Origin: Liolophura sinensis
Lineage: Eukaryota > Mollusca > Polyplacophora > Chitonida > Chitonidae
DNA: 64,000 nucleotides
Direction of reading: 5' to 3'
NCBI RefSeq assembly: GCF_032854445.1
Contig: NC_088298.1
Coordinates: 7,115,504-7,179,503, forward strand
Below are positions 12,401-27,400 of the stretch, in pieces (position 1 is the stretch's first letter; each line of letters opens with the position of its first letter). Under the pieces are notes generated by a model. The model saw nothing but the letters and a program-made list of their open reading frames with translations. It searched no databases and was not told the DNA's origin. The translations under genes were made by a program, and so were the position numbers.

Positions 12401-15400
12401 ATTTAGACGTACACATAAATCATCAGGCGCATTCAGTACGCTGTTTCAGTTTTAGGAGCGTATTATCTAATTTTTAAGCGCATTTACGCCTGCACGCCCC
12501 TGATCTGTAGCACTGGGGTCAAGATTAAATGGCATACCCGCCGTCTGATAGCTTCCACATCCTTTCTTTTCACCAGTTTGATGATCAACCAAGCGCTTGA
12601 TTGTCGTAAGGTAGGCCTAATTAGGAGCTGCTATTGCATGAACGTAGGCTAAGGTGCCTTACATGGTGTAAATGTCTTCGCTACAGGCAATGAAGGCACC
12701 AACTGGTATGTTACATTTACCGTCACAATCCTCAAAATAGCGCAAGCGTATTCCATAACCTTTCGTGACACGAAATTAAACGAATAATAAATGAAAGCAG
12801 GACTTCAAACATAATAAAAATCTTTATTCAATGCATAATCATAAAATATAAATCCCAACAAAACAATGAATGAAAGCTAATATCTGACCATAACACACGG
12901 CCTACTTTGTTAAGCGCACTGACACGTCGTACTTGGATAAAACTACTTCTGGCAATTTCTTCATATTTTTTCATGTCTCTGTAATGAGCCTCATGCGATT
13001 CTCACCAACAGACCCGTAAAAAGATTTTCACACCCCTCCACATATTGCGCTTCCGTAGCCGAGGTTGGTGCTACTGTATATTGCGCATAATGTATATAAT
13101 CAGCTTCAAAGAATAGAAGTTTTCTAGCGTGCTGTTCAGAACCGCGTCTGTAGATTCGTTGTCATCCATTATTCCTCACGATAGATAATGTTGGTCTATG
13201 TTGACATGTTTATAAGGAATATAAGAACAAGTCGCACCGTTAGAGCACTTACTAGTAAATAGGAAGATACAGAGAATAAAACTGACCAAGGCCCGGTTTC
13301 ACGAAACTTCTTAAGTTCAGTAAATTGCTTAAGTTGGAGTTTTTTGCCTATGTCCAGGATGGAGTGTTTCTCAACAAAACTTAAGTCAAAAGCTTCCTAA
13401 GTATAGTACTATAGTATTCAAAACACTTTTGCTCAAGCAAAATAACTTGAGAAGTTTCGATAAACTGTAGCCAGAATTTAATGACTTATTATTAATTGAA
13501 ACACGGCTGTCGTATGCTCTCAAACGAGTCTGTGTTTACACTATTGGCGACAACAATGTCAAAAAGTTTGGAATATTGGGTGAACATGTAAGGAGGCAAT
13601 TTTCAATCACCAACAATCACCACTGTACATCTAAAATCATTACTGAAATGTAGTACTGGAAGATAATATGATATCCCCCCCCCCCCCCGTAGTCACTATT
13701 GGATTATGTCCTTTGTTGTACGAGACTTCGGTCTGATGGCGAGGGTTCAAGAAGGCATACTAATTTCTTACGTGATTGTTCATATGGAAGGAGTTCTCTT
13801 TCACATCACCACTTTGTTTAGAGACTGAACAAGGAATAAGTAGATATCGACGCTGTATATCTGTGCCAAACACGTGGGAAAGTCCATCAATAACTTGCCA
13901 AAGTTTGGTGATCTAACGCGGGTACTCCTGTATAAAAGATTTACAATATAAAACCGATGGATTTCGTATAAGTTACAACTTCTTTTGTAGTGTGTTAAAC
14001 GTTTAAATGTTATTGTGTGTTAAATGTGATGAACACATTAATTTCTAACTATCTAAGCATTTACATGAACAGTTGGAATAAAACCCTAACTGGGGTAAAT
14101 GGACTAGAGACCGTATTTCACCGGTTACCTGTACCTATTTGCCAGCTATCAGGCTGTCGTCACTGCTCTTGTTTTATTCTGCTATCATGGCTATTAAATG
14201 TGCTCCCATCGAGTCTAAAAGTCGTATCCGATTCACCAAAACACCGCTAAGATGTGAGCTTTAATATAAACAAAGCAACACTCCGCACATTGGCTACTCT
14301 GAAATACCAGATTTCACTTGACAATACACTTTATTAAAGATAAAGTCTCCTGCTCCTCTCTTAAAGAAATATTTGTCGTTTTTGATATCCAAATGTCTAC
14401 AGAAGGAATTGGAAACCCTAATTGGGATTTACTCATAGCTTGTGGGCTGTAAAATGGATAATGGTGACGTCACTTCAATCCCTTTATCGGTTATTGACGA
14501 GGTCATGAAACTCAAACCTATATCTTATTTCTTCCATATCCACAAAATCTGACCAGAAAACTTGTCAGATTTTCACAAGAAGTGATAATGTTTGCTGTAC
14601 CCAGCCATGTTTACCAAAACTAAAATACCGAGGACTGCAGCAGCTAAATTAGAATAACTGAAGACTACAATTGGTCTTGCATTAAACACATACCTAAAAA
14701 CACATGTGTACAAGTGTCTTTTGAATGGGTTATCCATTCCACTAGTATTCTTCTGTTCATTTATATGTATATTGGTCAGAATTACACGGTGTTTTGACTT
14801 AAGTCAAAATTTAAATTTTTATGTAAAATGCATGCTTTCTACACCAGGAATTGCGGCGCCAATTCTAAAAAACCACAACACTAGTGGCTTGTAAAAATTA
14901 ATATTTAGGCTCACAACAGACATTCGTTTAGCATCCGTCAACCAAGATGAATGATCCGGGTCAATACTGGTAAGGCCAATATCCAAAACAACGTTCAACA
15001 CAAACCACCAAAGAACTGTAAAAGTATACATAGTAAGACACTGTCACAATGCCTCCATCAAAATTATGAGCGGACTAGTGTTCATCCGTGACATCATCAG
15101 TTTTGTAGTTAAACAGAAAACATGAAGTAACTTACGTCTGGGGACTGAAAGTTTACTGTGATATGAAGATTATTCACGATGTCAAGCTAATTAACATGTG
15201 AAATATATAATATCTAATATGATATCACACCAGCAAACTTCCATAAACTAAGACATGTAATTTTTCGAATTCCATTTGAGATCTTAGACCCTTTCTGGAA
15301 TTAGACACAAGAACTGCTGTTCACCCAAACGTTTCTCGACCCATGTATTATACTGACATGACCGCTTTGGTGGCGTAATGGTTAATGCGTCCGTCTCGAA

Positions 15401-18400
15401 GTCGGAGGAACAAGATCAGAAACTGTAAAAATGGTACTTGTTTCCTCGCTTAGAGCTCAGCATTAAGAGGTTAGAGAAAGGAAAAGGGACTACTTGGTTC
15501 TCTGTCAGTATTTTAGGCAACTAATTGTGATCACAGTTATTACAACATGAGTATCTTTAAAAAGTTTCACCAAATATTAATTAAGAGTTGACGAACAACG
15601 GAGACAGTTAAGGAGCAGTTGGTAAAGAAAAGAAGGATCATTTGTGCCTCTGGAGCACAGCAAGACAGGTGATCGGTCAATTATTGTCAGCAAAAGCTGC
15701 CTAACACTTCTACAAGCCTGTAAAAACAGGTTTTATCTTTAACAATTAAAAGAGTTGGAACTCGAATCTCCCCTATTGTCCTCGGTTCCATTTTACCTTG
15801 ATCATTGAGGTTACGTTTTCAGAAGCAATTACACCAGTTTTACATTATATAGTGTCATTCACATACCACCGAACAATCATCTTCCTTGCATATCCATCCG
15901 TTGAAAATAACATTCGTATATCAGCCGTCTACCAAGATGGGCTCTCCAGGTCAACAATCGCAAAGCCATTTTCCAAAACAGCAAAGAAAGTATATAAAGT
16001 AGCAAAGAAGAACGGAATAATTGAAAGAGAAGTAGTCAACAGTTTCCAGTGATGTTGGAAAGACGCATAGTATATGGGTATAGGCGAATGAGTGAAATCA
16101 GTATTCAAACCGGCCGCTCACGCATTCAATGCAATACGTAATAGTTCAAGATTATATACTCACTCAACAAAGTAACTGTGCATAGATACAGATATATTGT
16201 TCTGCCTTTTTCAAATATACACTCTCTATTGTCTGAGCAGAAAAAATAGCCATTTAAGTCGCTAACGTGTTTTCAATGTAATTGACGGAGGAACGGTCCA
16301 AATAAAGCTTGGCAAGATGAGTAACGGATGTGTCCACCACGAGCGTCAGTGGTTTCTGTGCATCCGCACATTCTTGCAGAATATCCGCCCAGACACTGAC
16401 GATATCTCTGGCCATTTGCGTCAACATTTTGATGCTGGCGTCGATACCGTCTCAAGCGTCGCACCATTTCGTCCCGAACGTGCTGAATAGGTGCTAAATC
16501 AGGTGAATTTACGCTCCAAGGATCCATGTGAAAGTTGCTTGCATCAAGAAATGCTCTTCTCACCCGAGCCGTCAGTGGCGACCATTGTCATATTGAAATG
16601 TGATCCCGGGGCAATGACGATGCAGGGACGACAGCAGGCTGAAGGATCTGGTCTCCCTACCTGTAGCATTCAAGTTACCGTCAACAACAAGAGTACAGTG
16701 ACGAAATGTGAAACCTTCCCATACCATCACTGACCCGCCGCCAAAACGGATTCTGTCGACAACACAGGCGTCAAAGTAAAGCTCACCCCGAGGACGATAC
16801 ACGCGTTGATGCCCATCTGAATGAGTAAGATGAAAACGTGATTCGTCCGTAAACAGTACATTTTGCCACCAATGTGCGGGGTATCTAACGTACCGGAGGC
16901 GCCACTATCACCTAGCTTGACGAGGTTGTGGCGTCAACGAAGGAGACGTATCGCTGGACGACGTGAGCGCAATGCAATCCCCCGGCAGATGATTTCTGAG
17001 GAGTCTATCTTCTAAAGATCTATCTTTCCTGCCGAGAACAGGGCTGTACCTATGTATATCATATGTTTCCTCTGGCCTCTCGCCTGTTTTTTGGCAATTG
17101 AGAATAATAAATTTTAAAATCCATTATTTCTTGAGATAATAGTCCTGCATAAAAAGGCTGATTAGAAAAGGTAAAGATATTATATTCTGTAGATACCAAG
17201 TCATATTGGTATCCATAGAAACACAGTCGAAAGCTACCCTATATAAACCTGTATCTCGGGTTAAAATCGCGTATACTGACATGAAGTCTAATGTTCTTAA
17301 ATATATTCGTCTCCTTTGTCAAGGTGAATGGGACTTGCAGGTCCATAACAAACTGCATGCTATTCCTGTCATTGGTTACAATTCCTATACTTGGCAAATG
17401 TCTCCTAGAGACCAAGTAGTTTTAACGACGTGTCGTATTGGGCATTCTCGTCTAGGACACAATTTCATCGTAGATGGGAGCAGTGCTCTCCAGTGTGTTG
17501 GATGTGATGCTGGTGTTGCTGGTTGACTGTAGACTGTGCCCATGTTCGGCCAAGACTCTACACAGTAAACTCATTATATGATTTATCTCACAGCATCTCT
17601 GGCGATGTTGTCATAAATTATTTGAAGGACATTGGTCTATATCATAAGATATAAATTTTAATTCTCGTAAATATCTATAGATAAGCATACATATAGATTT
17701 GTAGATATAATATTTTTAAAATATGCTGGTTTTCGAGTTTTAACTGTTTTGTTTTTTTCTTATCTGATTTTAAACATGTCCGAACATTTACATTTCGTTT
17801 TTGATGTTCTCACTACCATATCGAAAACGTCAACCGCTTCGTGTTGTCACCATGATCTGGTCAAGATATGGCTGAAATATTGCCAACGCAGCGTTAAGTC
17901 ATATTTATTCATTCATTCATTCAATCGAATCCACTGATCTTGCGCAGGTGTCGTTACCCATGGACGTGCAGAACGCAGACAATCATTTACGTCCTAAAAC
18001 ATTTCCATGCCTGAGGCAAACGCATTAATGGTGTTTCTGTAACACTGCGTTAATCCTACGGGAATCAACAACCGCTTGATTACGTTTGTTTATCATCAGG
18101 GAGGAATGACGTCGTAATACCTCAAGGTTGAACGTTTGCTATGGCTTACACGTGACTGTTCAATGACACACAAAAGTGGCAAATCAGAGCAGGGAGACAG
18201 CCGTTAAATACTTACCACGGGTCAAGTGTCACGTGGTCAGTGTTCATTATGTAAGGTGTAATTTATTCATGAGGGATTTATTTATTTATTTATGAGGGAT
18301 GTACTTATATAATCGTATTCGTTCACACGTTTTATTTAAATTCTGCACACTGTAACGCGCATTAAAATTTTTGACCGAATATTGAAGAAAACAGATGGGG

Positions 18401-21400
18401 GAATAGGGCATTTAATGAATACATTCTACAGGGTACAAACAGTTCCACTCTTTAAGCAAGCTTTCACTTAAAATATTGATTTCCTCTGACGGCTGTTTAC
18501 AGTTTCATTGCATAAAAGAGTTCCAAAATCTCGGTATACCCGCTGAATGCTGTTGGGCTTTCTTTACCTTATGGATGAAGTTGTGAGTTCGCCCATTTCG
18601 TTTTACGAATATAAGGATCAGTTTCAGGAAGGAACCATTTACATCAGTGATTAAAAGTTAATTAAATGTGTTTTACGCTAGACAATGGAACGCCCTGTAG
18701 CATTTGTTAGATCCTGTGTGATGTGTTACTACAGGAAAAACCGGCGTGTCGAGGCTCTTCCATCTTCCTAAAGTTTTACAATGAGTATAATTCTGCAGTG
18801 TCGAGAATTTTAGGTACTCTGCTTCATAACTGTGTGTAATTGTAAGACTATATCGGGTGGGCATAAAAATGGGCCGTACTTTGATGCTGTATTGCTGCAT
18901 TAGACTCAAACTTTAGACATTCAAATGGCGTGATTTGTTAATACACTGACCAGTTTTCAAGGCCATAGCTTGAGTAGTCTGTACAAAGGGTTAAAATGAA
19001 AACATAGCCCCACAAACGCATGTTCCGGTGACCCACATTGCATCACCAGTCAGGTGACATGAGTAAAGCGCGCGCTGCGCATGTGTGACACGCATCAAGG
19101 ATTGCCGAAAAAATTACTCTTAAGGAGATTTGGGACTCAATCAGTTCATGGGAGAAACGTTTGCATGCCGTCTACCTTGAAGATGGAGGACCAGTTAATC
19201 ACCTTTTCAAGTAAAACAAGGTAGACCATTATGTTGAAATGTCCGGAACATGCGTTTTGGATTCTATTTTGATTTTGGTCCCATGAACAGAAATCTTAAC
19301 AGATGAAACTGAAATTGGTCTGTACACTTAGGACATAATGGCTTTTGAGTGTGTACATTTTTAGAAGCTGAGGTAAGAGGGTTTCGGAGATATTGAGTGT
19401 CAAAGTATGGCCCATTTTTTATGCCCACCCGATATATGCATATTGCATCCTCTAATGCAATTAGAGGGTATATGAACTGTTGCAATAAAAGCGCAGCTGA
19501 GATATATATTTTGTCTTTCGACAACTTATGTTTGTAACTCCTAATTTCGTACTTTGTATACTTTCTTTGCTCTTTACGTGGATTATGTTTATCGTCTTTA
19601 TGGCAATTTGCCTTGAGATTATTGACACAAAATGTCACAGAAATGATACACGAATACACGTTGGTATACGAATCTCTGTTCTGACGAATAGATCCATAGT
19701 TTGTCAAATGGCTTCTTGATGTGATATACATTACATAATTCGGCTCAGAATCAGGTCTTCCTTCATTAATAGCAATAGAATGAAACCCTGACTGAGGTAA
19801 ATTGACAAGAGATCATATTTAACTGGTTACGTGTGACCATTTGCCAGCTGTCATACTATATTCGCTGCTTTTCTCTTGCTCTCTATGCTGTACGCCTTTC
19901 ATTATATAGTGATATTCCAATCATGGGAAAAGTTGTACCACTTCGTGGACATCAGATGTCAGTATTGATTTTATGTTACCTTCATCCTCTTCCAGTCGAA
20001 TCACCCAATCCCAATCGTAATGGGGCATAATGTGTTCAAGGCTAATGGTATTTCCTTTAAGTTGCATCGAAACTCCTGAGGTGATTTATACAATGCACCC
20101 GCTAGTCTGACTGGGTTCACAAACCTCGCATTCCTCGCTACAATACACTATATATGTACATATTACATCTCCTTTCTGGTCAAGAACAATTTCTTCATTT
20201 ACTGAGCATAAGGTTCAATGATACCTTCTACATGACGAAGCGCCCAGTCACGTCATAATGACACCAACCAGCCGTGTTTCATTCCCTGACCTATCAGTGC
20301 CGAGCGCCATGCTAGGCAGCAACAAGTACCATCACCTGCGTTTGACTCCTGGTTTCCCGACGCTCTAACTATTAGGAAAACAACACAGTCATGTTATTCG
20401 TAAGAAACTAGGTGTAGTTAGTTTTAGGTTTAGTCGTTATGTGAACGCCTCTATGGACGGAATCCTTCCATACCATAAAGAAGGTCATCTCTGAATTTTA
20501 GGCTTCATTTAGTGCCGAATGATTTCTATTGTCGCGATGTAAATATTGTAGTGCGCCACCAAGGACAACTTAAATTACCAATTTATCGAATTGCCCTTGG
20601 CAAAGTTTACAACACGAGCCAGAATAAAAAAGCGAAGCCCTATGGAAGAGACGCTGTTGAATCGGTTAAGGGCCTTCGATCAGCCTCGGGCAAAGAAGCG
20701 AAATACCACTGCCTTTTGCTCTCCTTACAACCTAGTTAACGCATGAAGCAGGAATCTTAGGAACTAAAAGCTCGTGCGTCTTAACTCACAAGCCACTCCA
20801 TCTCTTTCGGGTGTGAGGCCATACTTTCTATTCTGTTAGATACAAAATGAGTGGTTATGGTTTAATACCTCTTCTGCAATATTGTAGCCATGTTGTCGCA
20901 ATTGTTACACACAGACATACGTCTAGAGCCATGTCATTAATACATGTACTTCCTTAATTAGTTCCCTAACAGTACCAGAGCACTAGATTGGCATGTTTCC
21001 TAAAAAATTGTTATACATACTGTCGCGCAATATGACGTTATTAAATGCCAATTTAGCGAACACTAAGGTGTTAAACAACAATCTAATGAACAGACTGTTG
21101 TTGAAGAACATCACCTGAACACACTATGACCTGAGATACATAACTGAAGATTGCTTCCGCCTGACGTTTTTGATCGAGCAGAGATGTGTTTCAGAATCAC
21201 TGCAATAAACATTATTTTATCATGATTCTACACGTGTGATAAACTTCAGACAACACCTCTTAGATAGTGGGAGCTTGACGTGCCATATTTATTCGGGCTT
21301 TGGAAAGGGAACTTGCCACGACTCTCACTGCTTAATGACAATAAATTGTACAGTTGAAGGGCACTTCTTTTTCCACCAATATGGTGGCAAAACTGTACGC

Positions 21401-24400
21401 CACATTTCGTCAGTAATTTGGCAAATGTCGTTGGTGTTTGCCAGGTATTCCGGTCTCCACCAGCAATGGAAATGGTAGCCATCGTTTAAATGAAACATTC
21501 TTGTGTGTCGTGGTACACAGCTAACACCGCTAATGTGAAGACAAGTACTTTGGCTATCCTCTTAATACTGCTCGCCTAGACTGGGAGTCTGGGTACAAAG
21601 ATTGCCAATTTCACACCTGGGTAATTAACACTGTGCATCAGCACTCTGTGATACTTAGCCGTAAACTTGACTGATTATCTAACGCCTCCCAGTCAATAGG
21701 TTAAACATGCTTGAATTGACATCAATGTACTTGTTATGGATAACTTTGCAATATGTTGATATATTTGATTCAGAAAAAAGGTTTCTTAAGTTATAGTTAA
21801 AACAAAGAGTGTGAATGCTTTTGAGCAAAATTATGCAGCCTAGTCCATTCGTGGTTAGAAGCGGTGCAGAAACCCGTTAGATTTTATTTTTCAGCCATAG
21901 AATGAATGAATGATTATAGCTTAATGCCACATCGGCAATATTTTAGCCATATCGTGGTAAAAACACGAGTCGATTCAGCTTTTCCATATCGTGTGAGAAC
22001 ATCAAAAATGAAACAAGACAGTTTGGGCACGTTAAAAATCAGATAAGAAAAACCAAAACAGCTAAAACTCGAAAACCCCCATGTTTTTAAGAATAGTTTA
22101 TGTAGAAAAATTGTATGTATCTTTTTATTTATATATGTACATATTAATAACATTTATGTCTTGTGATAAAGGGCTTATGGCCCTCAAATATTTTATGATG
22201 GCATCGCCGCAGCCGCAACCCTGTCCCTGTCCCCATCAACTGACCCGTCAGTATAAATAAATTTATAATCCGGATAATTAGCCTGAATTTCAACAGAACT
22301 TTACTGAATTACAAAATGGTTTGTGGACTGCTTTCTTATACTTACGCAGATCAAATAGCAATTTAGTTTGTGGAAGAAGCAAGGGAGGATTCTCCGGAAA
22401 AGATACCGGAAATGACACCGGAGCTATCTCCTCTCGCTTGACGTTAGCTTCCGTAATATGTTCACGAACACGAAGACCAAACTAATTGATCTTGCTACGA
22501 CACTTATTAAATTTATCTGCATATGAGGGATTAAAAACACAGTGGTAGGCAGGGTTTGTTGGATGAGCTTTAAGCTTTGAAGCATATTAAAAGCTGTGTT
22601 TAATACGTCGGTAATACAAGGACGGCTCATTTGCCTCGACGTATAAACTCTCTATTTGAGGGGCTATAAAAGCACCAAGGCTGAGCCTCAAACCTTGGTG
22701 ATGTATAGGATCCAACATTTTAATATTTAACTTCCTTGCGAAGCCATAAATGATGGGCCTTTACTTCAATTTAAATCTCACCAGAGAAGGATATAGATTT
22801 AATGAATATAGACCGGTCAGCACCTCAATCGGTACTAGACACGACATTGATTATATCGAGAGCCTTTGTACATTTAGCCTTAAGCATTTTTATATGAGGT
22901 ATAAAAGATAGTTTACTGTCAACTATTTTACCTAAAAGTTTATTTTCTCCAACAATTTAAATCTGTTTTCCACAAAATTTAAGGTCAGGATTAAGATGAA
23001 ATTTGCGTTTATTACTAAAACGCATACCTACGGTGTTAGATGTAGAAAATCTAAAGCCGTTCTCAGTTGCCCATTTCTTAAGACAAAGCTGCAGCTGACG
23101 TTCAATGTTTTCATATTTTTAGCGCAGTAGCATATAAGGAAGTCATCCACATATAAACAGCTCTCTGTGCCCGTTGTCAAAGTTTTGGCTAAGTTATTTT
23201 ATTTTTATACTAAACAGCGTTGGTGACAGTATACACTGCCCATCTCTTGCTCATGAGAGTCAGGATGAGTGGGTCCCACCTGTACCTTGAACTGCTGACC
23301 AGACAATAATTGAGATATAAATACTGGTAAAAGGCCCTTGAGGCCCATATCTGAAAGGTCTTTCAAAATGTCATATTTCCATGTGGAATCGTAGGCCCTT
23401 AAAAGGTCGAAAAATAACAAGATCACATGTTCATTATTAACAAAACCTTCCCGAGTGAAGGTTTTAAAACGCACAAGGTGATCTAAAGTTCATCGACTTT
23501 GCCGAAAACCACACTGTATATTAGAAAGTAACTTGTTGGTTAAAAAGCAGACAAGCCTATCATTTACCATTCGTTCCATAATCTTACAGACACAGCTGGT
23601 AAGAGCTATGGGATGGTAATTATTTGGATCAGTGTGAACCTTTGCCAACGTCCACCCTCCATGAGGGTGGAAATTTACCAGTTATCCAAATATCATAAAG
23701 CAAGCTGGTCAGAAGTGGCTCTGGCGGTAAATGGTTCAGAACCTTAAAATACGTGTGATAAAATAAATAATAAAATACGTGTCAGGACCATCTCCATCTT
23801 TCAAATGCTGGATTCTCGCTGTATTGGTTTTGCCCTTAAGTCTTAGCACAGTAGTATTGTGGTGAGGTTTCGCCAACAAGATCGTCTCTTGAACTTGAGT
23901 AATCGACGAGTCTTAGGTCTAAAAATACGAACCTGGTTTAAAGTATTATCAGTGGGACACATAATAAAACTTCGCTCCGCATTTTTAGGTCTCTAATGGC
24001 TGTGCGACAGTCCTTATCGCATCATGGTTTGCTTTTCGATATAGGATTTGTGGAGGTCTATATCTCTATGGTTTTAAAGCAAGTTCATTAAACTTTAGTA
24101 TGAGAACATCTGCAGCATTTAGAGGTTCCTGGATGACGTCAGCATCACAAACCATTTCAACTTCTATCTACTCCGCTTTATCGAACTTCCACCGTGCTAA
24201 AGAATCAGAAGTGAGATGCTCTAGGATAATAGGAAATGGTCACTATCAACAACGACCCTCATGCACTGTGAAAGAAAAATCCGGGAGAAGGGATGGGTCG
24301 ATGATAGTGAGAACGATAGCACAATAAGCGCCATTGTAAAAATGGAATTAGAGCCATTATTGAAATAACACAGTTCATAAGAAGATAAAAGTCTTCCACT

Positions 24401-27400
24401 ATCTTTGCCTTATCGTTTATATTATTACTCCCCTATATGGGGTTATGGGAATTAAAGTCTCCCGTTATTATGAAAGATTTCGGTAATTGCTCTTTTGAAA
24501 TTAGGCAGCTGAGAAACTGACAAAGAAGTGTTTGGGGGTATATACACCGCACACAATGTGATTGTTTCAGACAATGAAACACTGTGAATAATGTGAAAAC
24601 ATTGTTATTTACAAAGATAGTGGAGGTGCCTGCAGCTCGCTCATCATCATTAGAATAGGTACTATAAAGTAAATAGTTTTTAGGAGTTATTTTATCTAAA
24701 ACGTCAGATGCCGTCAGGTGTGTTTCCTGAAGACACATGGCAATAGGATTTAACGATTGGACTAGCTGTGTTATATCAATAAAATTTACCTGAAGACGTC
24801 GCAGTTCCACTGTATAATTTTGTCATTTACAAACATCATGGAGGAAAGCTTAGGGGAGATTTCTATTTATTTTTGGGCCGAGGACGACCTTTCTTAGGAG
24901 ACGGGCTATTAGATCTCCTTGGTGCGGATGTTGTATCCATCACGTCGGCATCAAATGTTGGAGGACCAGAATCCCCCAGGGATCCAAACTTGTTGAAAAC
25001 ATTCTACAAATACGTCTCTCGACCGGAGTTTTTTTAACCTGTTTGACGCGACAAGCAAAACTTTCGATACATTTTTAAGGGTTTTGCTTCATTTTTTGTA
25101 GATACGACAATTGTCTAACCTCATTTTTGCGTTTTAGAAGCCTTTGAAAACGAAATTTAAGAAGCCATTTAAAAAAGATATTTATTCTTCATCCTCCCGG
25201 GTCCTTCACCCACCACGGAGTGCCAACAACGGCGGTGTTTAAACCAACGAATATCCAGCAATATGAAAACCAAGGATTCTACGAAAGGTGGCCTAAATGA
25301 GTTACCCAAATTCCTTACCACGAGCTCCTCTTCCCTTCTATCCCAGCCATGAAAAAGGTCACTCATTACACAGGCACTACCCGATTGACCCATGAGCCAA
25401 GCGTAGTCCCGTAGTGCCGTGGAGATATTTAGAACCAGAGGAAAGACGTGAACAAGCCGATTGATTAGTTTTAAAACATAGATCTTTGCTGAATTTTTTT
25501 CGAACGGACTCTAACTTGTCTGAGAGATATTTTTGAGTGGGGGAACATATAATTGACCCATACTCCAAGTTGGAGCGAACTAAAGATCTGTACAGGGATA
25601 TAAGTGACTTTTGTAAAAGAAATGCACGATCGCTTGAGAAAACCAAGTATTTTATGACCTTCTCTAACTGTACTGGTGACGGTACTCTAAAGTTCAGATT
25701 ACTGGTTAATGTTATCCCAAGATCTTTCACAGTCTCAACTCTTTCAAGTGCATGTCCGTCTATGCTATAATTGTATAAAATTTTGTTGGTCTTATTCGTG
25801 AATGATATGACACATCACTTGTCCACGTTTAACTTAAGCTGCCGAACTGAACACCAGTGCAACGTTATCTTGTAATAAGCTCACATTCTTGTGCGGATAG
25901 GGTTTCATATACAGCCTTTTCAAAAAATTTTCTGAAGAGTGGTAGCAAAGATATAGGGCGGTAATTAGTAACGTCAGTCCGGTCACCTTTTTTGAAAATT
26001 GGAATCACGTTAGCTCTCTTAAAATCTGTTGGGAACCACCCATTTTGAAGTGATGCATTGAAAATTAAGCTTAGGGGAACGGCCAGTTCCTCTGCACACT
26101 CTTTCAAAAGTAGAGCTGAAATATTGTCATATCCAAAGGCCTTGTGGATTTTTACAGAATTCAGTAGACAGCATATATCATGGGCATTAACAGTAGCATT
26201 GCTCATTATTTCATCACACTTAACAGAGAACAGAGGTATTCCCGTTGTTTGGAGTCTGGTAAAAACCCTATAGAAAAAATCGTTAAAAAACTGAGACTGA
26301 GTTGATATCATTAGCTTCAATATTTTCATACTTGACAGAGCCCGGAATTGAGCCTTTTGATTGCTTGGCTTTTACGAAACTAACTCAACATTTGAAATAT
26401 ATTCCTTATATTTTTCCCGTTTTAACTTTTTGATGTTTTTCGCAGAGCAGCGAAATTAGAATAATGAATGTCACTTTTGTCTGTTTTTGTAGATGTTATA
26501 AGACTGTTCCTTATCTTTATGAACGTCCAGTAGATCTTGATCAAACCAAGGTTGAAACTTGCGCCCACGAATTAGAACACTTGGAACAGAGTTAAAGATT
26601 GACGCATACAGAATGTCATACAAATTTGACACATTTCCCTTGACGTCTGTGTTGTCTATGAGAGAGTTCCAGCACACTGATGAAAGAAGCCGTTTTAGAT
26701 GAGGAAAGTCAGCCTTTCGAAAACTGTACACCCACCTGTTGGGGTAGGTTAATTTAGTCACACTTTGGAGATGTAGTTCACAGTGAAGCGCTTGGTGTCA
26801 TGAACTCACAACATTCTCTGACGGGCACACACATAATCTAACACCTTGCCATTGCAGGTCGCGTTGTTATTGAACTGAGTTAAAGCGTATTCCGTGCAGT
26901 TGTCAGACTGGCCTGTGGTCCAATCGTAAGGCTTCAACCCATTGTTTGTTGACCGCCATTGGATATCTGCACGATTAAAGTCACCCGACAGAATCACAAC
27001 ATCTCGATCTGGGTCATTGGCGTTATATATTCGCGAAAGTGACAAACCTAGTTCAGACCACGTTTGTGATGTAGACCATGGCGGAATATATACGGATCCC
27101 AGGAAAACATTCACTTTTTAGAAACAAATTTGTTCCCAGACCAGCTCAATATCTGTTTCTATATCCTGTCTTTGCCGAGAGCTGAAGTAATTCCGCAGTC
27201 AGAACACCTCCCCCTTTCTGTTTACTACCAGAAGCAGTAAGACAGGTGTGACGGTCTTTTCGGAATATGTTCCCATTCAAGATTTCGGAGTCGAATACCT
27301 GAGCATGCAGCCAGGATTCGGTAATAGATATGAAATCATATTCATTGCCGCTGAGATTCGCATTGAACTGTTCGAGTTTGTCTGCACCCGATATGCTTCC

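Noticed and set aside
15363-15440. tRNA gene with TCGAAGTCGG anticodon-arm-like sequence
   Set aside because: Box B and the acceptor stem do not pair and the sequence continues as a SINE body; the same holds for the heads at 32125, 5716 and 39111.
19264-19731. 155-codon minus-strand ORF
   Set aside because: It overlaps the right end of a MITE and continues into AT-rich sequence; low-complexity composition and no domain.
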